Of a stretch of 64,000 nucleotides of DNA, positions 44,863-52,391 are shown piece after piece. The translations under genes and the position numbers were made by a program. This DNA comes from Dyadobacter psychrophilus (GTDB lineage: Bacteria > Bacteroidota > Bacteroidia > Cytophagales > Spirosomataceae), in assembly GCF_900167945.1 (NCBI RefSeq), contig NZ_FUZA01000002.1, forward strand, positions 1 through 64,000, written 5' to 3'. How positions within the stretch are numbered: the first letter of the stretch is position 1; each line of letters opens with the position of its first letter. The notes under the pieces are model-generated. The model did not search any database, was not told where the DNA came from, and saw nothing but the letters and a program-made list of their open reading frames with translations.

Positions 44863-45916
44863 CCAGTTTTTCATATTCAAAAACAGTGATCAGGCTTCCT
44901 TTCATATCAATGAGGCGCTCCTCTTTGAAATCCGAAAGGGTGCGGATCACTGTTTCCGTGGCCGTGCCGACCATTGAGGCAATGTCTTCCCGGGTGATGG
45001 ACATGGAGAATGGCTTGGCCTTATCTTCCTGATAGCGCTGCACCAAGGTTACCAATGCCTGCGCCACACGTTTTCTTACGGAATTGTATGCTAAATGCAG
45101 CAGTCGTTCTTCCCGGTCTTTGATCTCGTTGGAAAGCATGCGGATAAATTTGGAGGACACTTCGCGGTTTCCCTGCAACAGATTGAAAAAATCATCCTTG
45201 GGGATTATTGAAACTTCCGCTTCTTCCAGTGCAATGGCGCTTTCCTGGTAAGGCTCGCCCTGCAGGAGATCAATGTACCCGAAAAAATCACCTTCCTTAA
45301 ACAGGTCCGTAATGTATTCCTTCCCGCTTCCATTTGATTTATAGGCTTTTACCTTTCCCTTTTGTAAGAAAAAAACACTGGAAGGAAAACTGCCTTCGGT
45401 ATAAATAGTTTCTTTCTTACGCAGTGTTTTCACCTTTTTATCCTCAGCCAGCTTGGCGATCAGGTCAAATGATTTGGCTTCTTCAATGAACTGGTCCAGG
45501 CCTTTTGCCGAGCGTTCAAACTGGCGTTTGAGCCTTTCGCTTTTTTTCAGGCGCATTTCCACGATGTTGAGCAGCTCCACGTCATCATAGGGCTTGGTCA
45601 GGTAATCGTCTGCGCCCATGGTCATTCCTTTGCGGTAATCGTCCTTTTCTGCTTTTGCTGTGAGGAAAATGAAGGGAATGTGGGCGGTATGCTCATCCTT
45701 GCTGAGCAAATGCAGCACGCCATAACCATCCAGTTCGGGCATCATGATGTCGCAAATGATCAGGTCAGGCTTAAACTCGCTGGTCAGGTGCACGCCTTCC
45801 TTGCCATTCTCTGCGGTCATTACTTTATAATTGGCCAATTCGAGGATTTCAGCGGTATTTTCCCGCATTTCAGGGTTGTCTTCAATCAACAGTATTTTTT
45901 TAGCTTCCACGATCAC
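44846..45916 (-). CDS. Receiver-CRP fusion transcription regulator
   Basis: 356 residues. REC domain (about 6-125) with phospho-acceptor Asp56 in LIICDIMMP and Lys in DYLTKPYDD; cyclic-nucleotide-binding-type domain (about 150-260, EGSFPSSVFFLQKGKVKAYKSNGSGKEYITDLFKEGDFFG); C-terminal HTH_Crp (about 295-345) with recognition helix ATETVIRTLSDFKEE. The E..x..R spacing is that of CRP (RETVGR) and FNR (RETISR). It lacks the Fe-S cysteines of FNR, so oxygen sensing by that route is unlikely; phosphorylation by the upstream kinase (16-base gap) is the likely input. Start is GTG at 45916 or 45910; no ATG fits. It probably binds the TGAC-N4-GTCA boxes. Confidence 0.9.
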   Translation of the reverse strand: MIVEAKKILLIEDNPEMRENTAEILELANYKVMTAENGKEGVHLTSEFKPDLIICDIMMPELDGYGVLHLLSKDEHTAHIPFIFLTAKAEKDDYRKGMTMGADDYLTKPYDDVELLNIVEMRLKKSERLKRQFERSAKGLDQFIEEAKSFDLIAKLAEDKKVKTLRKKETIYTEGSFPSSVFFLQKGKVKAYKSNGSGKEYITDLFKEGDFFGYIDLLQGEPYQESAIALEEAEVSIIPKDDFFNLLQGNREVSSKFIRMLSNEIKDREERLLHLAYNSVRKRVAQALVTLVQRYQEDKAKPFSMSITREDIASMVGTATETVIRTLSDFKEERLIDMKGSLITVFEYEKLVRMRN

Positions 45917-45931
45917 TTTTTAAGTTGGTAC

Positions 45932-47200
45932 TTAATCCATTTTTACTTGCGCAGGCATCACATTGGGCAGGCGCACAAAGAACGTCGTTCCCTTTCCGGT
46001 TTCGCTCGAAAAAGTGACGTTGCCGCCCATCAAAGTCACATAATCCTTGACAATATTCAGTCCCAGGCCAGTCCCTTGCGTTGCGCCCGCATTGTGTGCC
46101 CGGAAAAAGCGGTCGAAAACATTCGGGTGGTCTTTTTCCGGAATGCCAATGCCTTCATCAATCACTTCCATCTCCACGGAACCGGCTTCTGCCTTGATTT
46201 TCAGCACAATATTTTTTCCTGCATCCGAATATTTGATCCCATTTGAAAGCAGGTTGAAAAGGATATTTCGCAGCAACTGCTTATCCAGCCAAACCTCCGT
46301 ATTGCCCCCATATTGCAAATGAATTTGCTGTTTTTCCTTGCAAAGTCCCTGAATCTCGTCGATCAGGTTCTTGCAGAATGCTTCCAGCTCCACCTGCACA
46401 GGAATGCTGTGCACGCGGCCTTCTTCCAGCTTACCGATCGATAGAAAATCATTCAATATCTCTGTCAGGTTCGTGACTGCCGATTTGATTCGTTTCACAT
46501 GCTTCTGGCGTTTTTCTTCCTCTTCTGTCGTTCCATAACGGCCTATCAATGAGGCAGATGATAATATGGTGGCCAGCGGCGTGCGAAATTCATGGGAAGC
46601 AATGGTCACAAACTGGCTCTTCATGTTGTTGAGCTCCTTTTCCTTTTTCAAGGCGCGTATCACTTCTTCTTGCGAGTCTTCCACTTTTTTGACGGCTTCC
46701 GCCAGTTCTCTTGTGCGTTGTTCAACCCTTTCTTCCAGCTCCGCATTCAGTTTTTGTATTTCAAGATTGGCTTCCCTGATGCGGTTTTCCTGCTTTTTTC
46801 GCTCTGTTATATCAATGACAAAACTCACTACAAATTCACCATCACTTGTTTTAAAAGGGCTCAGGCTAACTTCTACGGGAAATTCACTGCCGTCAAAACG
46901 TCTGGCAAACAGATCCATCAAATGCCCCATTCCCCTTGCGCGCGGCGCTTCCAGGTAATGGTCGCGGTAATGCACGTGGTTGCCGGCAAACCTTTGCGGG
47001 ATCAGCGTTTCTATTTTTTTACCGATCAGGTCCAGATCCGTGTAGCCAAAGAGTTCCTTGGCTTTGGGATTAAGCATTACAATGGCACCAGCTTTATCCA
47101 CAACTACAATTCCTTCCGTAGCATGTTTAAAGAGGGCATCAAGCATTTCAATATGCCGTGTCATCACTTTCGTATGAATTAATATATCACTATCAAACAT
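45932..47200 (-). CDS. PAS-domain sensor histidine kinase
   Basis: 422 residues from ATG 47200 (GTG 47212 and a later ATG 47164 are possible). One PAS domain (about 20-135), a coiled-coil linker, HisKA with the H-box SHEFRTPLA and an HATPase domain with NGIKYS and GTGLGLNIVKDYVTLMGG. There is no transmembrane segment, so it is cytoplasmic. The PAS has His in NHVHYRDHYLEAPRARGMG where FixL has its heme ligand, but the same motif is common in PAS kinases without heme. It is cotranscribed with the regulator (16-base gap) and lies 46 bases after hemN, so these three are likely one operon. Confidence 0.92.
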   Translation of the reverse strand: MFDSDILIHTKVMTRHIEMLDALFKHATEGIVVVDKAGAIVMLNPKAKELFGYTDLDLIGKKIETLIPQRFAGNHVHYRDHYLEAPRARGMGHLMDLFARRFDGSEFPVEVSLSPFKTSDGEFVVSFVIDITERKKQENRIREANLEIQKLNAELEERVEQRTRELAEAVKKVEDSQEEVIRALKKEKELNNMKSQFVTIASHEFRTPLATILSSASLIGRYGTTEEEEKRQKHVKRIKSAVTNLTEILNDFLSIGKLEEGRVHSIPVQVELEAFCKNLIDEIQGLCKEKQQIHLQYGGNTEVWLDKQLLRNILFNLLSNGIKYSDAGKNIVLKIKAEAGSVEMEVIDEGIGIPEKDHPNVFDRFFRAHNAGATQGTGLGLNIVKDYVTLMGGNVTFSSETGKGTTFFVRLPNVMPAQVKMD

Positions 47201-47245
47201 AGAAAGGTACACTACATTGGTGAAAGGGACAAAATATGGTCGAGC

Positions 47246-48610
47246 TTAAACAGTCTGGCTAAATAGTTGCGCTTCCGGTTTGTTTTCCCACAAAAGCGCA
47301 TCGAAAGTCATGCAAATGTTTCGGATAAAAGGCTTCCCTTTCTCAGTAACCTTCACGCTGAATGGCTGTAATTCAACGAGTTCGTCAAATTCCATCTCGT
47401 CCAGGCGCTCCACAGACTCGAACACTTCCTGGCAACATTCGGCTGCATGGGCCCATGCAGTTTCAAACTGCGTCATCAACCTTAAAATATGGCGGCGCAG
47501 GATCAGATCTTCGCGGGTCAGCTCGTGGCCTCGTGCGATCGGGATCATTCCGGCTGCAATGCGCTGATAATAATCTTCCACTTTTTTCTCGTTCTGCACA
47601 AAGCCTGTCCAGCTGTCGCTGATTGCCGAAGCTCCCAGTCCGATCAGCAGCTGCGTGTGCGTGTCGGTGTAGCCCATGAAGTTGCGGTGCAGGCGTCCTT
47701 CTTGCTGTGCTTTGTATAAAGAATCGGTGGGCAGTGCAAAATGATCCATACCAATGTCCTGATATCCTGCCAGTTCCAGTGCATTTCTACCCGTTTCGTA
47801 AATGGCCATCTTTTTATCGGCATCCGGCAGGTCTTTTTCGGTAAAATTCCTTTGTCCGGGCTTAATCCAGGGCACGTGTGCGTAGCTGTAAAAGGCAATG
47901 CGGTCGGGTTTCAGCTGGATCACGCGCTGCATAGTTTCCATCATGTAACACGCCTTTTGGAATGGTAAACCATATACAATGTCATAATTTACGGAGGTGT
48001 AACCAATCTCCCTAGCCTTTAAAGTGAGGTGTCTCACCTGCTCATAAGTTTGTACGCGGTTGATAATGGCCAGCACGATCGGATTAAAGTCCTGCACGCC
48101 AATGCTGATCCGCCGGAAACCCACTTCGTAGAGTGTTTGCAAGTGTTCGTCGGTTGTATTGCCGGGATGTGCCTCAAAGCCAAACTGGGCTTGAGGGTGA
48201 ACGATGGAATCCTTTAACAAGCCCAGAATGAGCATTTTAAGGTTTTCAGGACTAAAAAAGGTGGGTGTGCCGCCGCCCAGGTGTATTTCACGGATAACAG
48301 GCTTGGTTTCGCCGAATGTTGCGATGTACATCTGCCATTCTTTGAGAACGGCGTTAATGTATTTTGTTTCTACGGCATGGTTTATGGTAATGCGTGTATT
48401 GCAGCCGCAGTAAGTGCATAGGCTCTCGCAAAAAGGAAGGTGGACGTAAAGACTGATACCCTCTTTTTCATTGGAAACTTCAAAAGCATCCATGACCAGC
48501 TTCTTCCATTTTTGCTGCTGAGGAGGCGTTTTTTGCCAGTAAGGAACGGTTGGATAGCTCGTATAACGGGGTCCGGGTGTATTGTATTTGAACAGCAGGT
48601 CCTTATCCAT
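47246..48610 (-). CDS. hemN: Oxygen-independent coproporphyrinogen III oxidase
   Basis: 454 residues. Radical-SAM CxxxCxxC motif is Cys61-Cys65-Cys68 in PFCESLCTYCGC, with the adjoining Cys70 of HemN proper. The N-terminal YTSYPTVPYW and EIHLGGGTPTFF are typical of true HemN (not HemW). It converts coproporphyrinogen III to protoporphyrinogen IX without oxygen, so that heme can be made for the cbb3 oxidase under low oxygen. It is first of a likely operon with the kinase and receiver-CRP genes, and its promoter carries the shared box. Confidence 0.95.
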   Translation of the reverse strand: MDKDLLFKYNTPGPRYTSYPTVPYWQKTPPQQQKWKKLVMDAFEVSNEKEGISLYVHLPFCESLCTYCGCNTRITINHAVETKYINAVLKEWQMYIATFGETKPVIREIHLGGGTPTFFSPENLKMLILGLLKDSIVHPQAQFGFEAHPGNTTDEHLQTLYEVGFRRISIGVQDFNPIVLAIINRVQTYEQVRHLTLKAREIGYTSVNYDIVYGLPFQKACYMMETMQRVIQLKPDRIAFYSYAHVPWIKPGQRNFTEKDLPDADKKMAIYETGRNALELAGYQDIGMDHFALPTDSLYKAQQEGRLHRNFMGYTDTHTQLLIGLGASAISDSWTGFVQNEKKVEDYYQRIAAGMIPIARGHELTREDLILRRHILRLMTQFETAWAHAAECCQEVFESVERLDEMEFDELVELQPFSVKVTEKGKPFIRNICMTFDALLWENKPEAQLFSQTV

Positions 48611-48642
48611 GGTAATCGTGTTTTTGAATGGTTACTATGAAT

Positions 48643-48685
48643 CAAAACTAGGGTTAAGCCGCCTTGGAAAACATGACTTTGGTCA
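48643..48685 (-). promoter_or_regulatory. hemN promoter: TGAC-N4-GTCA operator and -7 box
   Basis: The operator TGACTTTGGTCA (48674-48685) has a perfect TGAC/GTCA palindrome. On the - strand, TAGTTTTG (48650-48643) is a perfect TAnnTTTG box, identical to that of ccoS. Centre-to-centre distance is 33 bp, i.e. an operator near -41.5. The -7 box ends 33 bases before the ATG. A weaker match, TAACATTTGTAG, lies 22 bp further upstream (48696-48707). Confidence 0.68.
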
Positions 48686-48738
48686 GTATCAAAACTAACA
48701 TTTGTAGCCCCGAAACGCTTATAGGGCCGGAAGGATCA

Positions 48739-49446
48739 CTATTTCCCGTGACATTCGGTGATGGGCTTAACTGCGGAATAACTTGCGTGCGGATATTGAA
48801 ACAAGGTGCTGCGGTATAGCAACCATATGCCTGCGAACGCAATGAAAATTGGAGTGATCTGATGAAATTTGCTGCGGACAGCGGGCGTAACCCAGTTTTT
48901 GAAAAAACCGACTGCCATCATCGCGGGCCATGTGCCCATTCCGAAAACAAACATGAAAATGCTTCCGGCAGCGCTGCTTCCTGTTGCCAATGAGCTCATT
49001 AATGCCAGGTAAACCAGCCCGCAGGGCAGTAGTCCATTCAGCGAACCGAGCAGAAGCCAGCCGTGCAATTTGCGGCTGCCCAGTAGGGCTGCCATTTGAT
49101 TTTTGATGAAATTAACAGGCTGTCTTAAAATGGCGGGCGCGACCAAAAAGCGCGTAAATGCTTTTGGCCAAATCACATAAACCAGCATAAAGAGACCTGC
49201 CAGCAAAGAAGCATATTTGAGATAACCCATCAACGCCAGCGCATTGCTAAAAGCACCAACCAACGCGCCCAGCAAGGCATAGGAGCACGCCCGGCCCACA
49301 TTATAGGCAAGCAAACCCGAACTCCGTTGCCAGGCATTGCCCCTCTGCACCGGAAGCGCCAGCGCAATGGGCCCGCACATGCCTATGCAATGGAAACTGC
49401 TGAGCAGCCCCATCGTCAAAGCCAGATATGGAAGCGCATTGTTCAC
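48739..49446 (-). CDS. SafE/UreH-like membrane protein of the cbb3 locus
   Basis: 235 residues, about six TMs, with HCIGMCGP at the end of the first TM and NGLLPCGLVYLAL in the middle. This is the DsbD_2-type 'sulfite exporter TauE/SafE' group often found behind cco operons, where a role in copper handling or oxidase maturation is assumed, not proven. The conserved Cys could bind copper. The start is GTG at 49446; it places about 15 residues before the FHC motif, as in relatives. It is last of the cco operon, 5 bases after fixH. A Cys-His pair (ECHGK) lies at its C-terminus. Confidence 0.85.
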   Translation of the reverse strand: MNNALPYLALTMGLLSSFHCIGMCGPIALALPVQRGNAWQRSSGLLAYNVGRACSYALLGALVGAFSNALALMGYLKYASLLAGLFMLVYVIWPKAFTRFLVAPAILRQPVNFIKNQMAALLGSRKLHGWLLLGSLNGLLPCGLVYLALMSSLATGSSAAGSIFMFVFGMGTWPAMMAVGFFKNWVTPAVRSKFHQITPIFIAFAGIWLLYRSTLFQYPHASYSAVKPITECHGK

Positions 49447-49451
49447 TTGTT

Positions 49452-49910
49452 TTATTTTGTGTGACTGATTACGATCACGTCTTCATTCCAGTAAGTCTGC
49501 TCTTTATTTTTCCAATCAATTTGCAGATGGTAACTGCCTTCCGGGATGTTGGTGACGGGGATTATCTGGGTGTGATTTTGGGTTGAGATCTTGAATTTCC
49601 TGTCGTTTTTGTCATTGGAAGGACAGTATAAATGGATAGCCCCGGCCAAATCATTTTCTTTAACATTACCAGGAAAAACAATGCTGATCCCTTCACTGGT
49701 CACTTGCCATTTCACAGGCTCTGCCAGCGCGGCAGCGCGCTGTTTTTTGTCAATTTTATTCTGAAAACCGAGTTCTTCTTCATAATAATGCTCCGTTACC
49801 AGATCAATTTTCTGGCCGATGCTCATGCTGACCAGCACCAGTATCATGGCCACAAAACCCATATACAATGCCGTGATTCCAACTCCCCAATTTATTTTCA
49901 TGCTTTTCAT
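49452..49910 (-). CDS. ccoH: FixH/CcoH-family oxidase assembly protein
   Basis: 152 residues with one N-terminal TM (GVGITALYMGFVAMILVLVSM) and a beta-sandwich domain (YYEEELGFQNKIDKKQRAAAL ... EGSYHLQIDWKNKEQTYWNEDVIVI), the pattern of FixH proteins. It supports assembly or stability of the cbb3 oxidase in the inner membrane. Its ATG overlaps the ccoG stop (TAATG), so translation is coupled. Confidence 0.9.
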   Translation of the reverse strand: MKSMKINWGVGITALYMGFVAMILVLVSMSIGQKIDLVTEHYYEEELGFQNKIDKKQRAAALAEPVKWQVTSEGISIVFPGNVKENDLAGAIHLYCPSNDKNDRKFKISTQNHTQIIPVTNIPEGSYHLQIDWKNKEQTYWNEDVIVISHTK

Positions 49911-51337
49911 TATTGCTCTGGTGCTATGAATGTTGTTTCAAAATCTTCCAGTTTCTCATTGCCTTGGTAAACCGATAATGTCAATGTTGTCTTGCGTTTT
50001 TTCAACGCGTTTGCAGGCACCACAATGAAGACAGTGCCTTCAATCATACCCGCCGGATTGAGCGATAAATTCACGTTTCCATCCAGTGAAGCGCCTGCGA
50101 AAATCAACTTGCCTTTAACGCTTTCGAGCCTGATCACGGGCTTGATCGCACGGTTGGTTTTGTTGAAAATCTTGAATGTATAAAGGTTTGTAATGCTTTG
50201 ATCCTTGTTTTCAATGTATTGGCTGCCCGGTGCGCGCAGCAGCATAGTCTGCGTATCCGTGCGCGAGACAACCATAAATCCCAGCACCGACCATAGCAAA
50301 AGCAGCATCACCATTGCGCCTATAACCCGCGGCGTAATGAGCTTATTGGTTTTCTTCACAATTGCATTTTCGGAAGTGTAGCGGATCAGGCCCTTTTTAA
50401 AGCCTACTTTTTCCATAATGTTGTCGCAGGCATCCATGCAGGCTGTGCAGTTCACGCATTCCATTTGCAGGCCGTTTCTAATGTCAATTCCCGTTGGGCA
50501 TACGGCCACACATTGATGGCAACTGATGCAGTCGCCTTCGGTGCGTTCCTGGTTTTTATGGATTTTTCCGCGAGGCTCGCCGCGTTGGTAATCGTAGGCA
50601 ACATTAATGGTGTTGCGGTCCATTAACACGCCTTGCAGCCTGCCATAGGGGCAAACCACCGTACACGCCTGGTCGCGCAGCCACGCAAAATTGAAATAGA
50701 AAATGACCGTAAAACCAATGATCCCGCCAAAAAGCGACATGTGGTCTGCAATGGGCTCACGAATGATTTTTGAAAGCTCATCCACGCCCAGCACATAGGA
50801 AAGCAGCAGGTTGGCAATCAAAAAGGACACGATCAGGAAGGCAGCATATTTGGCCATTTTCCTCAGGATCTTTTCCGCGTTCCAGGGTGCTTTGTTGAGC
50901 AGCTTTTGCTTGGTGGCATTGCCTTCAATGGCGTATTCGATCTTTCGGAAAACCATTTCCATAAACACCGTTTGCGGGCATGCCCAGCCGCACCATAACC
51001 TTCCGAAAATAGTAGTGAACAGCACAACGAAAATCATGAACGAAAGCATGGTAAGCCCGAAAAGCCAGTAATCCTGCGGGCCGATGAAAATGCCGAAAAT
51101 GATGAATTTGCGTTCCAGCACATTGAACAGCAGCAAAGGCTGGCCGTTGTATTTAATAAACGGCGTTACAAACAGCAGCGTCAATATGCCCACAGTAAAC
51201 CAAAACCTGCGCGTATGCCATTTGCCGGTTGGTTTTTGCGGGTAAAACCAGTTGCGCTTTCCATCCTCATTGACTGCGCTGAAATGGTCGCGGAATGATT
51301 CATCGGGATCGGTTATGACGTGCTGGGAACTGTTCAT
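49910..51337 (-). CDS. ccoG: Cytochrome c oxidase accessory protein CcoG (FixG/RdxA)
   Basis: 475 residues. About five TMs around a pair of 4Fe-4S motifs: CISCHQCVAVCPTGID and CVNCTACMDACDNIM. An extra Cys-rich WCGWACPQTVF motif lies in the membrane part, and the C-terminus is an IgG-like domain. CcoG reduces copper for delivery to the cbb3 oxidase and is the standard partner of ccoNOP. It lies 24 bases after ccoP. Confidence 0.95.
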   Translation of the reverse strand: MNSSQHVITDPDESFRDHFSAVNEDGKRNWFYPQKPTGKWHTRRFWFTVGILTLLFVTPFIKYNGQPLLLFNVLERKFIIFGIFIGPQDYWLFGLTMLSFMIFVVLFTTIFGRLWCGWACPQTVFMEMVFRKIEYAIEGNATKQKLLNKAPWNAEKILRKMAKYAAFLIVSFLIANLLLSYVLGVDELSKIIREPIADHMSLFGGIIGFTVIFYFNFAWLRDQACTVVCPYGRLQGVLMDRNTINVAYDYQRGEPRGKIHKNQERTEGDCISCHQCVAVCPTGIDIRNGLQMECVNCTACMDACDNIMEKVGFKKGLIRYTSENAIVKKTNKLITPRVIGAMVMLLLLWSVLGFMVVSRTDTQTMLLRAPGSQYIENKDQSITNLYTFKIFNKTNRAIKPVIRLESVKGKLIFAGASLDGNVNLSLNPAGMIEGTVFIVVPANALKKRKTTLTLSVYQGNEKLEDFETTFIAPEQ

Positions 51338-51361
51338 TTGTAATAGAAACGGCTGTTTTGC

Positions 51362-52384
51362 TTAATTAACTGCTACTTTTTCGTCGCTAACCAGCTCGCC
51401 TTGCGGCTCCTTGGGGTTGGCAGGTTTTGTGCCATTCAGTGAATGCACATAGCTGGCCACTTTTTGAATGTCGGTGGGAGAAAGCTGCTTTTCCCAGGAG
51501 ATCATTCCTTTTTCGGGAATTCCGTATTTAATGACTTTGAAGAGATTCTTGATCCCCGCGCCGTGCAGCCAGTAACCGTCTGTCAGGTTCGGGCCCACAC
51601 TTCCGCCGCCGTCAGGGCCGTGGCAGGCCGTGCATTTTTCCTGGAAGATGGCTTTTCCCTGGCCTATAACCGCCTCGTCGCTGATGAGTGTCACCGTGTT
51701 TTCGTCCATCGATGCGCCTACTTTTTCCATGTAGGCTTTTTTATCCATTTCGGCTTGCGCAACTTCTTTTTCAAGCTCGGCAAGCTGGTAATCGCCGATT
51801 CCACTGAAATAATAAGCGCCGTAACCGACCCCGATAATAATGGTGCCTACAAAGAGCGATTGTAGCCACGGCGGCATGCGGTTATCCAGCTCCTGAATGC
51901 CGTCGTAATCGTGTCCTTCAATAATGAGGTGATGCTCCTGGCTCGGCAGGACGCTCATTCCAGCAAACTTCTTCCACCAGGAAACAACCGGGTCTTTATG
52001 CGCTTCTGTTTTGGCTGGGGCGGAGATTTTTTGAAGTAATGTTACCGTGTTCACCAACGCGATCACAACCAGCAGCGCCGCAAAGAAAATGATGCCCAGC
52101 AAGATTAAAAGAATAAGCTCGCTGCCGCTGATCGCCCGGATCGGTTCTACTGCCGGTTCCTGCGCGAAGCCCGAACCGCTCAGCAAAAAGAAAAGTATTG
52201 ATAAAATGCCCTTTTTGATCACCCCATCATTCAATGGCATACTTTCCATTTTTTGTAGTGACTTTTTATCGATCCTAATCACAAATACGATCAGTGACAC
52301 GAAGAACACGAAAAATATAAGCAGCGAGATCAGCGGGTAAATGCCTATGCCGGCAATGGTTTCAAGATATGTTCGGAATTTCAT
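51362..52384 (-). CDS. ccoP: cbb3 oxidase CcoQ-CcoP fusion (mono-heme)
   Basis: 340 residues. The first 50 look like CcoQ/FixQ (TM near 15-38, then a short charged segment). A hydrophobic stretch ending FAQ (near 58-75) and two further TMs follow. The single c-type heme site is Cys251-TA-Cys254-His255 with the axial Met in KGMISW. Classical CcoP has two heme-c sites, so this has lost one or never had it, as in other Bacteroidota. It donates electrons to the CcoN subunit. It is 7 bases after ccoNO. Confidence 0.93.
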   Translation of the reverse strand: MKFRTYLETIAGIGIYPLISLLIFFVFFVSLIVFVIRIDKKSLQKMESMPLNDGVIKKGILSILFFLLSGSGFAQEPAVEPIRAISGSELILLILLGIIFFAALLVVIALVNTVTLLQKISAPAKTEAHKDPVVSWWKKFAGMSVLPSQEHHLIIEGHDYDGIQELDNRMPPWLQSLFVGTIIIGVGYGAYYFSGIGDYQLAELEKEVAQAEMDKKAYMEKVGASMDENTVTLISDEAVIGQGKAIFQEKCTACHGPDGGGSVGPNLTDGYWLHGAGIKNLFKVIKYGIPEKGMISWEKQLSPTDIQKVASYVHSLNGTKPANPKEPQGELVSDEKVAVN

Positions 52385-52391
52385 AATGCAA

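Noticed and set aside
45932-47200. The PAS domain as a FixL-type heme sensor
   Set aside because: A His falls at the FixL heme-ligand position, but NHVHYRDHY followed by PRARGMGH is a common motif in heme-free PAS kinases. Heme cannot be decided from sequence alone.
48679-48692. FNR-like box TTGGTCAGTATCAA upstream of hemN
   Set aside because: It is one mismatch from TTGAT-N4-ATCAA but overlaps the TGAC-N4-GTCA site, is not seen at ccoS, ccoI or ldhA, and the local regulator lacks FNR cysteines.
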